DNA of 64,000 nucleotides, taken from NCBI RefSeq assembly GCF_010119975.1, contig NZ_CP048222.1, positions 5,494,501 through 5,558,500 of the forward strand, written 5' to 3'. Positions 9,248-17,960 of this stretch are shown piece by piece. The DNA comes from Rhodocytophaga rosea. GTDB lineage: Bacteria > Bacteroidota > Bacteroidia > Cytophagales > 172606-1. Position 1 is the first letter of the stretch; every line of letters starts with the position of its first letter. The position numbers and the translations under genes were made by a program. Below the pieces are notes generated by a model. The model searched no databases and was not told the DNA's origin. It saw nothing but the letters and a program-made list of their open reading frames with translations.

Positions 9248-10093
9248 TTATGCGAAGCTATAGCCGGGCTGGTAGTTTTTCTCAAATTCCCTGAATAACT
9301 GGTATACATGCAGCGTAACTTTTCCTGGTTTGCCTGTTCCTATTTGCTGATCATCCACTTTTGCAACAGGCACAAGCCGCTTATTTGTTCCGGTCAGGAA
9401 AGCTTCATCGGCTTCTGCTAATTCATGCCATAATACCGCCCGTTCTTCTACCTTATAGACAGTGGCCGCTAAATCCAGAACGGTTCTTCTGGTAATTCCT
9501 TTCAGAATATGATCGGAGGGTGTAATGATGGTTTGTCCTTTTACGATGAAAAAATTGCTGCGGGTAAGTTCAAGAATATGCCCATTGTGGTGATAGAGAA
9601 TATCATAAGCTTGCTGCCCTTTCACCTGGTGGCGTAAGCGTAAGGCTTCCGAATAATTAGTTGTTTTAATTTCAGCCATCTCCCGCAGGTAGGTATGGCT
9701 CATGAGCTTTACACCAGTCTGCACTTCTTTTTCTGGTGCCAGGGCTAAGTGTTCGGCTGTAATAATCAGTGTAGGTTCTGTAAAAGTAAAGCTGTCGGGA
9801 GTAAAGCCCCCGGTAAGCAGCAAACGGATACCAGCCTCCTGTAATCCACTATGTTCCAGTGTATCGTATACCAATTTTGTAATCTCCTCATCTGTGTAAT
9901 TCAATGGCAGTTCCATTAAAGCAGCCGATCTTCTGAAACGGACCAAGTGTTTTTCCAGTAGGAATGGTTTGCCATGCGCTGTGCGGCAGAAGTCAAAAAT
10001 GGCATAGCCCCTTAATAAACCCAGGTCACTTACCGGAATACTGGCTTGTGTGCCAGGTACAATTTCTCCATTGATGCAGCAGGAAACAATCAT
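9248..10093 (-). CDS. Class IV aminotransferase (BCAT/D-amino-acid aminotransferase family)
   Basis: 281 residues. PLP-dependent fold-type IV enzyme: catalytic Lys143 in IKTTNYSEAL, the ELTRSNFFIV block near 175-184 and TGTNKRLVPV near 235. The N-terminal SDLGLLRGYAIFDFCRT is characteristic of this group. It is shorter than standard IlvE (about 300-360) and closer in size to D-alanine aminotransferase or aminodeoxychorismate lyase, so the exact substrate is open. It converges on gldF with 10 nt between stops. Confidence 0.85.
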   Translation of the reverse strand: MIVSCCINGEIVPGTQASIPVSDLGLLRGYAIFDFCRTAHGKPFLLEKHLVRFRRSAALMELPLNYTDEEITKLVYDTLEHSGLQEAGIRLLLTGGFTPDSFTFTEPTLIITAEHLALAPEKEVQTGVKLMSHTYLREMAEIKTTNYSEALRLRHQVKGQQAYDILYHHNGHILELTRSNFFIVKGQTIITPSDHILKGITRRTVLDLAATVYKVEERAVLWHELAEADEAFLTGTNKRLVPVAKVDDQQIGTGKPGKVTLHVYQLFREFEKNYQPGYSFA

Positions 10094-10215
10094 AGAAGCA
10101 GGAAATAAGCAGGGTTGAACGTAAGCCTACAAAATTAGATGATTCTCAGGCAGGGAGCAATGGCTGTAATTGAGAATTAATGAAATTTTGTAGGCTGGCT
10201 CGAATGGCTGTTGCT

Positions 10216-12651
10216 TTACTCATTCCTCAAACTGATGACTGGGTTAGCTTTGGCAGCTTTTAATGAATGGAAAATTACTGCTAAAAAGGCAGTGGCTATC
10301 CCGATAAGTCCGGCTATGGCAAATAATTGCCAGGAAAGTGAAATCCGGTAGGCAAAATCCTGCAGCCATAAGTCCATTAGATAGGCGGAAAAAGGCACAG
10401 CAATCAGGAAAGAAAGCAGGGTTAGCCGAAGCATATCTTTGTTGAGTAGAACAAATATCTGTGAAACAGAAGCACCCATTACCTTTCGAATGCCTATTTC
10501 TTTGGTTCGGTTCAAGGCATGAATTCCGGATAAGGCGAACAAACCCAGGCACGACATAATAACGGCAAACACCGTAGCGATGCCCACAATACCTGTCCAA
10601 TTGCGGTAAGTAGTATATTGCTCTTTTAAATTTTCATCCAGAAAGGAGTATACAAAAGGCTGATCAGGAGCAAGCTTTTTCCAGGTTTTTTCTATTGCCT
10701 GTAAAGCTGTTGGAATACGTCCCTGTCGTAGTTTGGCCACTATATATGTAGGCCAGTCTTTACTGTAAGATAAAGCTAAGGGAGCAATTTTACTTTCTAG
10801 AGAAGCATAGTGATGATCCTGCATTACGCCAATAATCTTAGTTCCCATTAAGGTATTAATTACACCTGTACTATCCCTTCCTATCATGTTGGCTAAGGTC
10901 TCATTTACAATCATTCCTTCCTGATCTGTCTTACGATCTGGAGAAAAATTTCTGCCTTCTACCAGCTTAATTCCCAGAGTAGATAAATAATGTTCATCTA
11001 CTATAAAAATATCAACATTCGTCTGCTCATTATTAATTTCAAATCCCATAGAAAACACTTGTCTGGTAATAGTGGCTCCAGAACCACTTAGAGAGATTAT
11101 ATCCGGATTGGTATTTGCCCATTGCCTGAAGCGGTCTACCAGTTGAGCAGATTGATTTGTCGAAGCAAAATTCCTCACAATAAGCACTTGTTCTTTGTCA
11201 AAGCCTAAGTCTTTTTCGCTGATATAGCGCATCTGGCCATACATAATGAGCGAACTGCTTACCAGGAACAGACACATGCTGTATTGAACCAATAGCAAAA
11301 TTCTGGAAAACCAGGGATTGATCCGGTAGGTACGGGAACCTTTCAATATGTTTGCCGGCTGAAAATCGGATAATACCAGGGCAGGATAACCTCCGGCAAC
11401 TATACCCACCAGCAAGGCAATAAGCAGCAGTATACCTGCCAGTAGCGGTTCTTGCCACAAACTAAAATAGAGTTGCTTACCGGTAAATGCATTAAATGCA
11501 GGCAAAAACAGGTAAACCAGCCCAACTGCCATTAGCATGGCCATCCATACCAGAACCTGAGATTCCGCCCATAGTTGCCCGATCACTTGCTGTCGGCTGG
11601 CTCCCATCACTTTCCGGATACCAATTTCCCCTAATCTGGAGGCAGCGCTTGTAAGGGTAAGTGAAATATAATTGATACAAACTACAAAAAGAATGAGTAG
11701 GCCCAGGGCACTTAATATATAAGAATAAATAGGGTTATTTACTTTTGGCCAGATTACTCTGGTATCGAAATGCGTATCGGTTAAGGGTGTAACGCCCGCC
11801 TGCAGCACTTTTACGTGTTGGGGTACTTTTTCATGCTGGCGGTGCATATCGCTGAATGCAGCCAACCGTCGGTCTACAAAGGCTTGCATTTTGGCCAGGA
11901 AGGGCTTTACTGAAGCTTTAGGTGATAATAGCAGGAAAGTAGGAATGGAAAAATTACTATTCATCACATTTTTGTCTTGCTCATAATTGGCCATCTGCTC
12001 GATACGCAGCAACATGTTAAAACTGATGCTGGAATTTGCTGGTGCCTCTTTTGCAATGCCGCTTACAATAAAGCCCTTCTTCACATCCCGCTGTGTAAGA
12101 TATAAAGTCTTGCCCATCGGATTTTGCTTACCAAAATACTTGGCAGCCATTTTCTCTGTAATGGCGATGCTGGTTGGCGAAGCCAATACATTTTCTTTAC
12201 GGCCTTGTAGCAGTTCAAAAGAAAACACTTGAAAGAAATCAGCATCTGTATAGTGAACAGTTTCCTGAAAAGATTCTTTACCGTTGCTCACTACTGTCCC
12301 TATCTCTTTCAAGCGCACACATGTTTCTATTTCCGGTATTTCCCGTTTTAAAGCCGGACCAAAGGGTATAGAGAAATGAATCCAAGTACTGCTAACTTCT
12401 CCACTTTTGGGGTTAGTCAGACCGTTTTGTGCTTTTTTGTTCTTGGCCAGGTCAGGCAGGTTAATTAGTTCCAGGCGGTAGATGCGGTCGGCTTTTTCGT
12501 GGAAGCGGTCGAAAGAGTACTCCTCTTTGACAAACAGGAAAATGAGCATACAAAAAGCAATGCCGGTTGCCAGGCCAAAGATGTTAATACAGGAGAATAC
12601 TTTATTCCGCCGGATCATGCGCAGCGAGATGTTGAGATAGTTTTTGAACAT
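10216..12651 (-). CDS. MacB/FtsX-type ABC transporter permease, two-repeat form
   Basis: 811 residues, the usual size for Bacteroidota FtsX/MacB-PCD permeases. Starts MFKNYLNISLRMIRRNKVFS and has the first membrane segment at about 20-42, a periplasmic MacB_PCD domain, FtsX membrane segments near 310-450 with GEIGIRKVMGAS, then a second repeat whose C-terminal FtsX part holds TKEIGIRKVMGAS near 715. These proteins usually associate with a LolD-like ATPase and export small molecules or peptides, or act as mechanotransmission modules. No ATPase gene is adjacent. It lies behind the M56/BlaI pair on the same strand, but a strong hairpin separates them. Confidence 0.9.
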   Translation of the reverse strand: MFKNYLNISLRMIRRNKVFSCINIFGLATGIAFCMLIFLFVKEEYSFDRFHEKADRIYRLELINLPDLAKNKKAQNGLTNPKSGEVSSTWIHFSIPFGPALKREIPEIETCVRLKEIGTVVSNGKESFQETVHYTDADFFQVFSFELLQGRKENVLASPTSIAITEKMAAKYFGKQNPMGKTLYLTQRDVKKGFIVSGIAKEAPANSSISFNMLLRIEQMANYEQDKNVMNSNFSIPTFLLLSPKASVKPFLAKMQAFVDRRLAAFSDMHRQHEKVPQHVKVLQAGVTPLTDTHFDTRVIWPKVNNPIYSYILSALGLLILFVVCINYISLTLTSAASRLGEIGIRKVMGASRQQVIGQLWAESQVLVWMAMLMAVGLVYLFLPAFNAFTGKQLYFSLWQEPLLAGILLLIALLVGIVAGGYPALVLSDFQPANILKGSRTYRINPWFSRILLLVQYSMCLFLVSSSLIMYGQMRYISEKDLGFDKEQVLIVRNFASTNQSAQLVDRFRQWANTNPDIISLSGSGATITRQVFSMGFEINNEQTNVDIFIVDEHYLSTLGIKLVEGRNFSPDRKTDQEGMIVNETLANMIGRDSTGVINTLMGTKIIGVMQDHHYASLESKIAPLALSYSKDWPTYIVAKLRQGRIPTALQAIEKTWKKLAPDQPFVYSFLDENLKEQYTTYRNWTGIVGIATVFAVIMSCLGLFALSGIHALNRTKEIGIRKVMGASVSQIFVLLNKDMLRLTLLSFLIAVPFSAYLMDLWLQDFAYRISLSWQLFAIAGLIGIATAFLAVIFHSLKAAKANPVISLRNE

Positions 12652-12699
12652 GCTGGGTTAGGTTTAGGAGAACGATGGGAAGTAGCTGAAATAATTTAT

Positions 12700-12739
12700 A
12701 AAAAAATAGGGATACTTTTTAAAGTATCCCTATTTTTTT
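12700..12739 (-). terminator. Perfect 19-bp hairpin between the M56 gene and the FtsX permease
   Basis: Arms at 12700-12718 and 12721-12739 are exact reverse complements around a 2-nt loop, with A/T tracts at the outer ends. It starts 21 nt past the stop of the M56 gene and lies 48 nt before the permease start. Best read as the terminator of the BlaI-M56 unit; both outer tracts could serve as a U-run, one per strand. Confidence 0.8.
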
Positions 12740-12760
12740 ATTGACAATCAATCCGTTAAG

Positions 12761-14278
12761 CTACTTCTTCAACTTAAACTCTATGACTCCTTTTTTATCT
12801 TCTGCACCGAATTTTCTCAAAGAATTAATATCCTTATATACATTGATGCTTGCTATTTCCTCACCTTTGATCTTATTGAGCTGTGCCTTGTCTACTACCT
12901 TTCCATCTACCAGGTACAGAATCTTATGATCCGGGGAATCAGTAGAATCGCTCTTGATAACTATCTTCCGGCCTGTTATTCCGGTATTCCCATCAGGAAA
13001 AGCCGTAAGATTATGTGCATTGATCTGAACTTCTCCAGAGAGAGTTGCACGTGCAGATTTGGCAATAGGTGTGTCAGTTAATTTTAACAGCACAATCATA
13101 CCAGCCTGCGGGGTAATTGCCATTTCTGTGGTATTGAAATTTTCAAGCTGGAACACCAGTATTTTATCCTTTTCATTTACGTTTATGCTGAATTTGCCAC
13201 TTGCATCGGATTGCGTACTGGTAGCTTGCCCTTTCACCTGGATATGTACACCAGATAAAGGGGTATCCCTATCTGCATCTTTTATTATGCCTGTTACAGC
13301 CCTGACCTGAATGGAAGTAGATGGTGTAACAGGTTGCTCTGGCAGTATGATTTTGCGGCTTAAGGATAATATCTGGTTTTCGATTTTCTTAGCCTGGGTT
13401 CCATGAAAAAGCAGTATACAACCAGTTAGTACTGGAAGAACCAGCGCAAATTTCAGGCGGAAGGTGAGGGGAGAAGCTGATTTGTTCATCATACGAATGC
13501 GTTTTAAGAGTCCTGATTGATTAAAGTTATTAGTGATCATAAAATTCCTTTCCGGAAGTGTAAGCCTGAGTAAGTTTGACTGGTAATTTTCCACAGAAAA
13601 TCCTGTTTTCAATACAGATTGGTCAGCAATGTACTCCAGATTAAGTTTCACCAGATTTCGATGAAGCCAGGCAAAAGGATTAAACCAGAAAAAAATGGTA
13701 TACACTTCCGATAGTAATCTGTCTAGGGTATGATACCCGGCGATGTGTACCTGCTCATGCTGAATAATCTGCCAAAGGGCGTCTGACTCATACGGTTCGG
13801 GATTGAGGATGAGATACCGGAAAAATGAAAACGGGCTGTCGGTTTTCGTAGATGATGCCAGCACAAAAGGATATTGGCTGATTACATTGGCATTCCGGAT
13901 GAGTTTATACACCGAAAACAATTGAATGCCGAATCTGGCAAGTAAAAAGAGAACAACCGCTAAATAGAGTAAATAGGCTGTTTCCATCCAATAAGCGAAA
14001 TTATGTGTGGCCGGGGTGGCAGGTTGAGAATCTGCAAAAGCAAACCGGCTCACAGGAGCCGTATCCTGTGTTAAAGGCGTATAGTTAGTCTTTTCAAGAT
14101 TTAATTGTAATGGAGCAATATCCAGTAGAGGCAATCCAAGAGAAAGCGTCAAATTAGCCAGCAATACAAAACGTTTCAACTGGTGGAACGTGTCTTTGCG
14201 TAAGAACAGCCAGAATACCAGATACAGGCTGGCAAGCGTAATACTTGCTTTAATCAGATAAATTAGCAGAATACTCAT
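12761..14278 (-). CDS. BlaR1/MecR1-like M56 metallopeptidase with CarboxypepD-reg tail
   Basis: 505 residues. Four N-terminal membrane segments surround an M56 peptidase domain with the zinc motif HEQVH at 174-178 and a downstream NLEYIADQ glutamate near 215. A further membrane segment lies near 280-295. The outside part has no penicillin-binding domain; it carries a CarboxypepD-regulatory-like domain (VRAVTGIIKDADRDTPLSGV, about 325-405) and a short TonB-plug-like end (EEIASINVYKD, about 480). This architecture is widespread in Bacteroidota. Inferred role: an anti-repressor protease sensing an envelope signal. Its ATG overlaps the blaI stop by 4 nt. Confidence 0.9.
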   Translation of the reverse strand: MSILLIYLIKASITLASLYLVFWLFLRKDTFHQLKRFVLLANLTLSLGLPLLDIAPLQLNLEKTNYTPLTQDTAPVSRFAFADSQPATPATHNFAYWMETAYLLYLAVVLFLLARFGIQLFSVYKLIRNANVISQYPFVLASSTKTDSPFSFFRYLILNPEPYESDALWQIIQHEQVHIAGYHTLDRLLSEVYTIFFWFNPFAWLHRNLVKLNLEYIADQSVLKTGFSVENYQSNLLRLTLPERNFMITNNFNQSGLLKRIRMMNKSASPLTFRLKFALVLPVLTGCILLFHGTQAKKIENQILSLSRKIILPEQPVTPSTSIQVRAVTGIIKDADRDTPLSGVHIQVKGQATSTQSDASGKFSINVNEKDKILVFQLENFNTTEMAITPQAGMIVLLKLTDTPIAKSARATLSGEVQINAHNLTAFPDGNTGITGRKIVIKSDSTDSPDHKILYLVDGKVVDKAQLNKIKGEEIASINVYKDINSLRKFGAEDKKGVIEFKLKK

Positions 14279-14637
14279 TTTTTATTCTTATTAATAGCTT
14301 CAATAATTTCTTTCAATTCTGCTTCACTGATCTTCTCTTTTTCAGCAAAAAACGAAACCAGCTTTTTATAAGAATTATCAAAGTAGCTGGATAATATTTT
14401 TGAAATGAAGCCTTCCTGGTATTGTTCCCGGCTGATGAGCGGATAATATTCGTAGGTGGTGCCATAGGCCGTATAGCCAACATAGCCTTTTTCTTCCAGA
14501 TTCCGGATAATAGTAGAAATCGTATTGTAATGGGGTTTGGGATCAGGCAAGTGAGGAAATAAATCCTTGACAAAACCTTTTTTTACTTCCCATAAAATTT
14601 CCATTACCTGTTCTTCTTTAGGTGTAAGCTTTTCCAT
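14275..14637 (-). CDS. BlaI/MecI-family transcriptional repressor
   Basis: 120 residues, family length. Begins LTPKEEQVMEILWEVKKGFV and holds the winged-helix recognition segment HYNTISTIIRNLEEKGYVGY (about 36-55). The C-terminal half (about 75-120) matches the dimerisation region where BlaI is cut by its M56 partner. It is translationally coupled to the M56 gene. The near-perfect 42-bp inverted repeat just upstream (14648-14689) is the obvious autoregulatory operator. Confidence 0.93.
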   Translation of the reverse strand: MEKLTPKEEQVMEILWEVKKGFVKDLFPHLPDPKPHYNTISTIIRNLEEKGYVGYTAYGTTYEYYPLISREQYQEGFISKILSSYFDNSYKKLVSFFAEKEKISEAELKEIIEAINKNKK

Positions 14638-14647
14638 ACACCAAATG

Positions 14648-14689
14648 TAAACTATAAAATTTAGTTATGCAACTATATTTTATAGTTTA
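14648..14689. promoter_or_regulatory. Double BlaI-type operator upstream of the blaI-M56 operon
   Basis: Two 15-bp sites of form ACTA-N7-TAGT stand in tandem: ACTATAAAATTTAGT (14651-14665) and ACTATATTTTATAGT (14672-14686). Their centres are 21 bp apart, about two helical turns. Together they form a 42-bp palindrome around 14668.5 with 13-bp perfect outer arms (14648-14660 and 14677-14689) and only three mismatched pairs in all. The ACTA/TAGT half-sites resemble the TACTA/TAGTA half-sites known for staphylococcal BlaI/MecI. The element ends 11 nt before the blaI start. Confidence 0.8.
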
Positions 14690-14789
14690 TTAACGAAAAA
14701 TTTAGTTGTAAAGTTTGAAAGAAAGAATTAGCTGTCTGTTAGGGAATAAAACAGCAGGAATAGAATAATAGATGAGAATTTACCAGAAA

Positions 14790-16019
14790 TTAATTATTAA
14801 CCAGCGGATTAAGCTTATTATCGCCTCGCCATAAAGTAGTAGAAGGATGGAAAAATTTCCAGGAATGCCAGTATTCCTGATATGCCTGAATTTTGGTGAG
14901 TTGTTTGCCTGCAAAAGTTCCTTCTATACACTCGCCTGTATAGTTCCACAACGATTGAGTAGCAGTATCCCGAAGGCCGGAACGAGTAGAATCAAGCGTA
15001 AATACAAGCGTTTCGTTATTTACTTTGCGGTTCCACACATGAAAAGACAAACTATCTTTTTCGATCATTACTACTACCGGAACTTGCCCGATGGTATCAT
15101 TCACCAGTTGATGTTTCTGAAGTTGTTTCCAGTCGTAGGCTTTGGCTTTGCCCTGCATATCTACGCCTAATACCCAGCTTTTTCGGATCAATGTATCCGG
15201 GTTAAGGGTTGAATCCCTGTCTATGGGTTGTAATCGGTCGTAGCGCTTCAATCCATCATAGGATTCGGCATAGGTTGAATCTGGTTGTAGAACAAGAGAA
15301 TGTGGATATTTTTCAAGCCAGGAGCGCAAAGAAAGTTGCTCGGCGTTGATTTCCTGCAACATTTTTCCTTTCAAAGGACCCACTGCTGCTTCTCCGGTGG
15401 CCTGATACCACCAGGATTTTGTATCCGGATCTTCTATGACCGCATTGTAATGCCTGGCACCTACGAGCCGGAAAGCCTGGTATTTGCCATTAATGACTGG
15501 GCTATATACCCGTCCTGTGCGGCACATGGTACAATAAGTCACTAATACCGGAGTAGTTCCCACACTATCCTGTACTTTGTGATGATAGCCTAAATAATTT
15601 ACCGGATATGCTTTGGCTACATTGCCTTCTACCACACCAATTACTAGTAATGAATCCGGCACTATATTCTGTTTGGCATCAGAAAAACGGATGATTTCAG
15701 GTTCTTCAAACATCCGTTCAGCTTTATACATCCAGTCGGTGAAATATAATAGTCCCAGGCAAAACAGGAAAACACTTCCCCGGATGGTTTTTTGTTGCCA
15801 GTTTCCCTGGGTAAATGTTTTCCACAATGGCCAGGCTACCAGCATAAAACCAATAATGCGCGAGGGCAACACTATTTTCTCCAGATAGTATACAAACCAG
15901 ATGGCTTCCATATCCTGGCTGCCGGGGAAAGGCATCAACAGGTAAGCATGTATTAAAGCGGGAACAAGCAGCAGAAATATTCCCAGCCAGAAAACGATTG
16001 TCAAAACTCGGGTACTCAT
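14790..16019 (-). CDS. DUF3179 domain membrane protein
   Basis: 409 residues. Three or four N-terminal membrane segments (about 5-28, 40-62, 80-96) precede a large extracytoplasmic DUF3179 domain. The family hallmark is the CxxC box in VTYCTMCRTGRVY (about 160), followed by VGARHYNAVIEDPDTKSWW. The function of DUF3179 is unknown. Its ATG overlaps the stop of the preceding AhpD-like gene by 4 nt, so it is the last gene of the six-gene operon. The CxxC box, in an operon with three CxxC AhpD-like proteins, hints at shared redox or metal chemistry; that is inference. Confidence 0.85.
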   Translation of the reverse strand: MSTRVLTIVFWLGIFLLLVPALIHAYLLMPFPGSQDMEAIWFVYYLEKIVLPSRIIGFMLVAWPLWKTFTQGNWQQKTIRGSVFLFCLGLLYFTDWMYKAERMFEEPEIIRFSDAKQNIVPDSLLVIGVVEGNVAKAYPVNYLGYHHKVQDSVGTTPVLVTYCTMCRTGRVYSPVINGKYQAFRLVGARHYNAVIEDPDTKSWWYQATGEAAVGPLKGKMLQEINAEQLSLRSWLEKYPHSLVLQPDSTYAESYDGLKRYDRLQPIDRDSTLNPDTLIRKSWVLGVDMQGKAKAYDWKQLQKHQLVNDTIGQVPVVVMIEKDSLSFHVWNRKVNNETLVFTLDSTRSGLRDTATQSLWNYTGECIEGTFAGKQLTKIQAYQEYWHSWKFFHPSTTLWRGDNKLNPLVNN

Positions 16020-16570
16020 ACTTTTACTGGTGCCGAAGGTAATACATATCCTTTTTCTACCATCCGCTTGCCCATTTCTTCATAGGCTTCGGGTTCTGTT
16101 GGCGTAAAACTAGCCAGTCCATCTACATAGCGGTTAAACATACAAAAAGTAGCGGCTATCAGTACCGTATCATGAATCTCCTGGTCTGTGGCACCATATT
16201 GTCTGGCTAAAGCTACATCCTCGTCCGAAACAGAACGGGCATCCTGGGCGACTTTTCCGGCAATGGTGAGCAAAGATTTAAGCTTGTCAGAAATAGGTGC
16301 CGACTGGTAATCTTCCAGCACGAAATCTACCACTCCTTTTTCATCTTTAAACAAATAACGGGCAGCTGCTGCATGTGAACTCATGCAAAATACACATTCA
16401 TTCTGGGAAGAAACAAAGGTAGCAATGAGTTCCCGTTCTGCTTCTGAAAGGGTAGAAGGCCCACGCAATAAAGCGCCAGCCAGTTCGTACAGGTAGTGTC
16501 CGGTTTCAGGACGGAACAATACCAGACTGCGGATGCCTGGAACGCCTTGTAATACATTTATATGTGCCAT
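16016..16570 (-). CDS. AhpD-like carboxymuconolactone decarboxylase family protein (copy A)
   Basis: 184 residues from the ATG at 16570; an upstream ATG at 16600 would add 10 residues. The shorter start is preferred because copies B and C begin with the matching MPHI/MAHV and PGI blocks. Seen: CVFCMSSH, the CxxC-x3-H active-site layout of AhpD, then GATDQEIHDTVLIAATFCMFNRYVDGLASFTPT. Resembles the peroxidase-related CMD subgroup. The residue before the second Cys is Phe, where AhpD has a proton-relay His, so AhpD-type peroxidase activity is uncertain. The stop overlaps the DUF3179 start. Confidence 0.88.
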   Translation of the reverse strand: MAHINVLQGVPGIRSLVLFRPETGHYLYELAGALLRGPSTLSEAERELIATFVSSQNECVFCMSSHAAAARYLFKDEKGVVDFVLEDYQSAPISDKLKSLLTIAGKVAQDARSVSDEDVALARQYGATDQEIHDTVLIAATFCMFNRYVDGLASFTPTEPEAYEEMGKRMVEKGYVLPSAPVKV

Positions 16571-16648
16571 TGGAAAAGATTCAGGATTAAAAGATAACAA
16601 AATTATATACTTAAAATGCTTGCTTGCCTAAGTAAGCAGAGAAATCAC

Positions 16649-17908
16649 TTACCCATTTCCCTCCGATGCTGAAATTTTTACATCCTTTGCTACCCAAGTG
16701 ACTATAAAGCCGATAACAAAGGTGACCGAGAAAGCGAGTACAGCATTGCCATATCCTCCCAACACGGCTACCAGGGTTCCTACAAAGAAAACCACGGTTG
16801 CTGTAGCCAATCGCCCTAAATTAAAACAAAAACCGGTTGCTGTAGCCCGGATAAAGGTTGGAAATAATTGCGGTAAATACGCTGATAAAGTACCCTGGCT
16901 TATACCAAAAAACAAAGCTAGTAAAGCGGTTTCCAGGTAAATAATAGTGGAGAACACCGTATTGGTGGTAAACAGGATCAGACACATTACAAAGCTTCCG
17001 GCAAAGGTAATCAGCAGTGTTTTACGGTAGCCAATGGTATTAGACAAAAATCCGGAAATGGCTCCGCCAATAATGCCGCCGCTGCCTAAAAGCATCATGG
17101 TAATGCCTCTTTCCTGTTGCCCGGAGGTTTGAGAAGGAAACAGGCTTTGTATCCAGGTAGGCATCCAGGAAAAGATGGCCCATAATCCCACCAGCATAGC
17201 CCCGAAAATAAGCGAACCTATCCATACATTCTTGCGGTGCGCTGGCTCTAACAATAGACTGAAACTACTTGGTTTTGTTTGTAGCCTGGCTTGCGAACGC
17301 ATATTGGTCCATTGGGCAGATTCTTTCAGTACGAGACTGGCGATAATAGCCATCCCAAAGGGAATCCACCCTACAAAGAAAGCTTCCCGCCAGTTTGAAA
17401 CCAGATTATTAATTGCTCCGGCACTAATAATCCCGATGGGGAAGGCAATAGCCAATATGCCGAGTGCAATATTTTTAGTCTTAGCCGGCCATGTTTCCGA
17501 CACTAAAATGGTAGCCAGTACCAGTACTGCCCCCACTCCTATACCTGTTATAAACCGGCAAACAATTACCATTGCCCAGGAGGTAGAAAAGCCAGTAAGA
17601 ATGGTAAATACTGAATATAGTAATACAGCAGTAGTAAAAGCTTTCACCCGGCCTATACTATCCCCGGCAAAGCCAAATCCGATACCTCCCAGCATCCAGC
17701 CAAATAAATACACAGAACCAATATAGGCACCTACTCTGCCGAGTTCTGCTTCACTTACACCTCCCATCAGGTCTCTAACTACCACTGGTAAGTATACAGA
17801 CATTAACGTAGAAACCAGTCCGCCGCCTATATAGCAAATCAGGCAAACGGCAAATACTATCTGCCTGGAGAAAGTAGTTTTGGGGCTAACAACCGCAGTG
17901 ATCTGCAT
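16649..17908 (-). CDS. Major facilitator superfamily transporter
   Basis: 419 residues with about 12 membrane segments in two halves. Loop 2-3 carries GFAGDSIGRVKAF, a variant of the MFS motif A (GxxxDRxGR), and a related GFLSNTIGYRKTL lies in the second half. The CRFITGIGVGAVLVL segment resembles AAHS/sugar-porter carriers of small organic or aromatic acids. It sits between the TonB-receptor gene (52 nt upstream) and AhpD-like copy A (about 78 nt downstream), suggesting it carries the same substrate across the inner membrane. The substrate cannot be read. Confidence 0.88.
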   Translation of the reverse strand: MQITAVVSPKTTFSRQIVFAVCLICYIGGGLVSTLMSVYLPVVVRDLMGGVSEAELGRVGAYIGSVYLFGWMLGGIGFGFAGDSIGRVKAFTTAVLLYSVFTILTGFSTSWAMVIVCRFITGIGVGAVLVLATILVSETWPAKTKNIALGILAIAFPIGIISAGAINNLVSNWREAFFVGWIPFGMAIIASLVLKESAQWTNMRSQARLQTKPSSFSLLLEPAHRKNVWIGSLIFGAMLVGLWAIFSWMPTWIQSLFPSQTSGQQERGITMMLLGSGGIIGGAISGFLSNTIGYRKTLLITFAGSFVMCLILFTTNTVFSTIIYLETALLALFFGISQGTLSAYLPQLFPTFIRATATGFCFNLGRLATATVVFFVGTLVAVLGGYGNAVLAFSVTFVIGFIVTWVAKDVKISASEGNG

Positions 17909-17960
17909 ATAAAATAGAATTGAAATACTGAATAAATTTTAATAAAAATTCCTATCTGGC

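Noticed and set aside
17175-17726. 183-codon plus-strand frame inside the MFS gene
   Set aside because: Antisense to a clear membrane transporter; the translated product shows no domain-like pattern.
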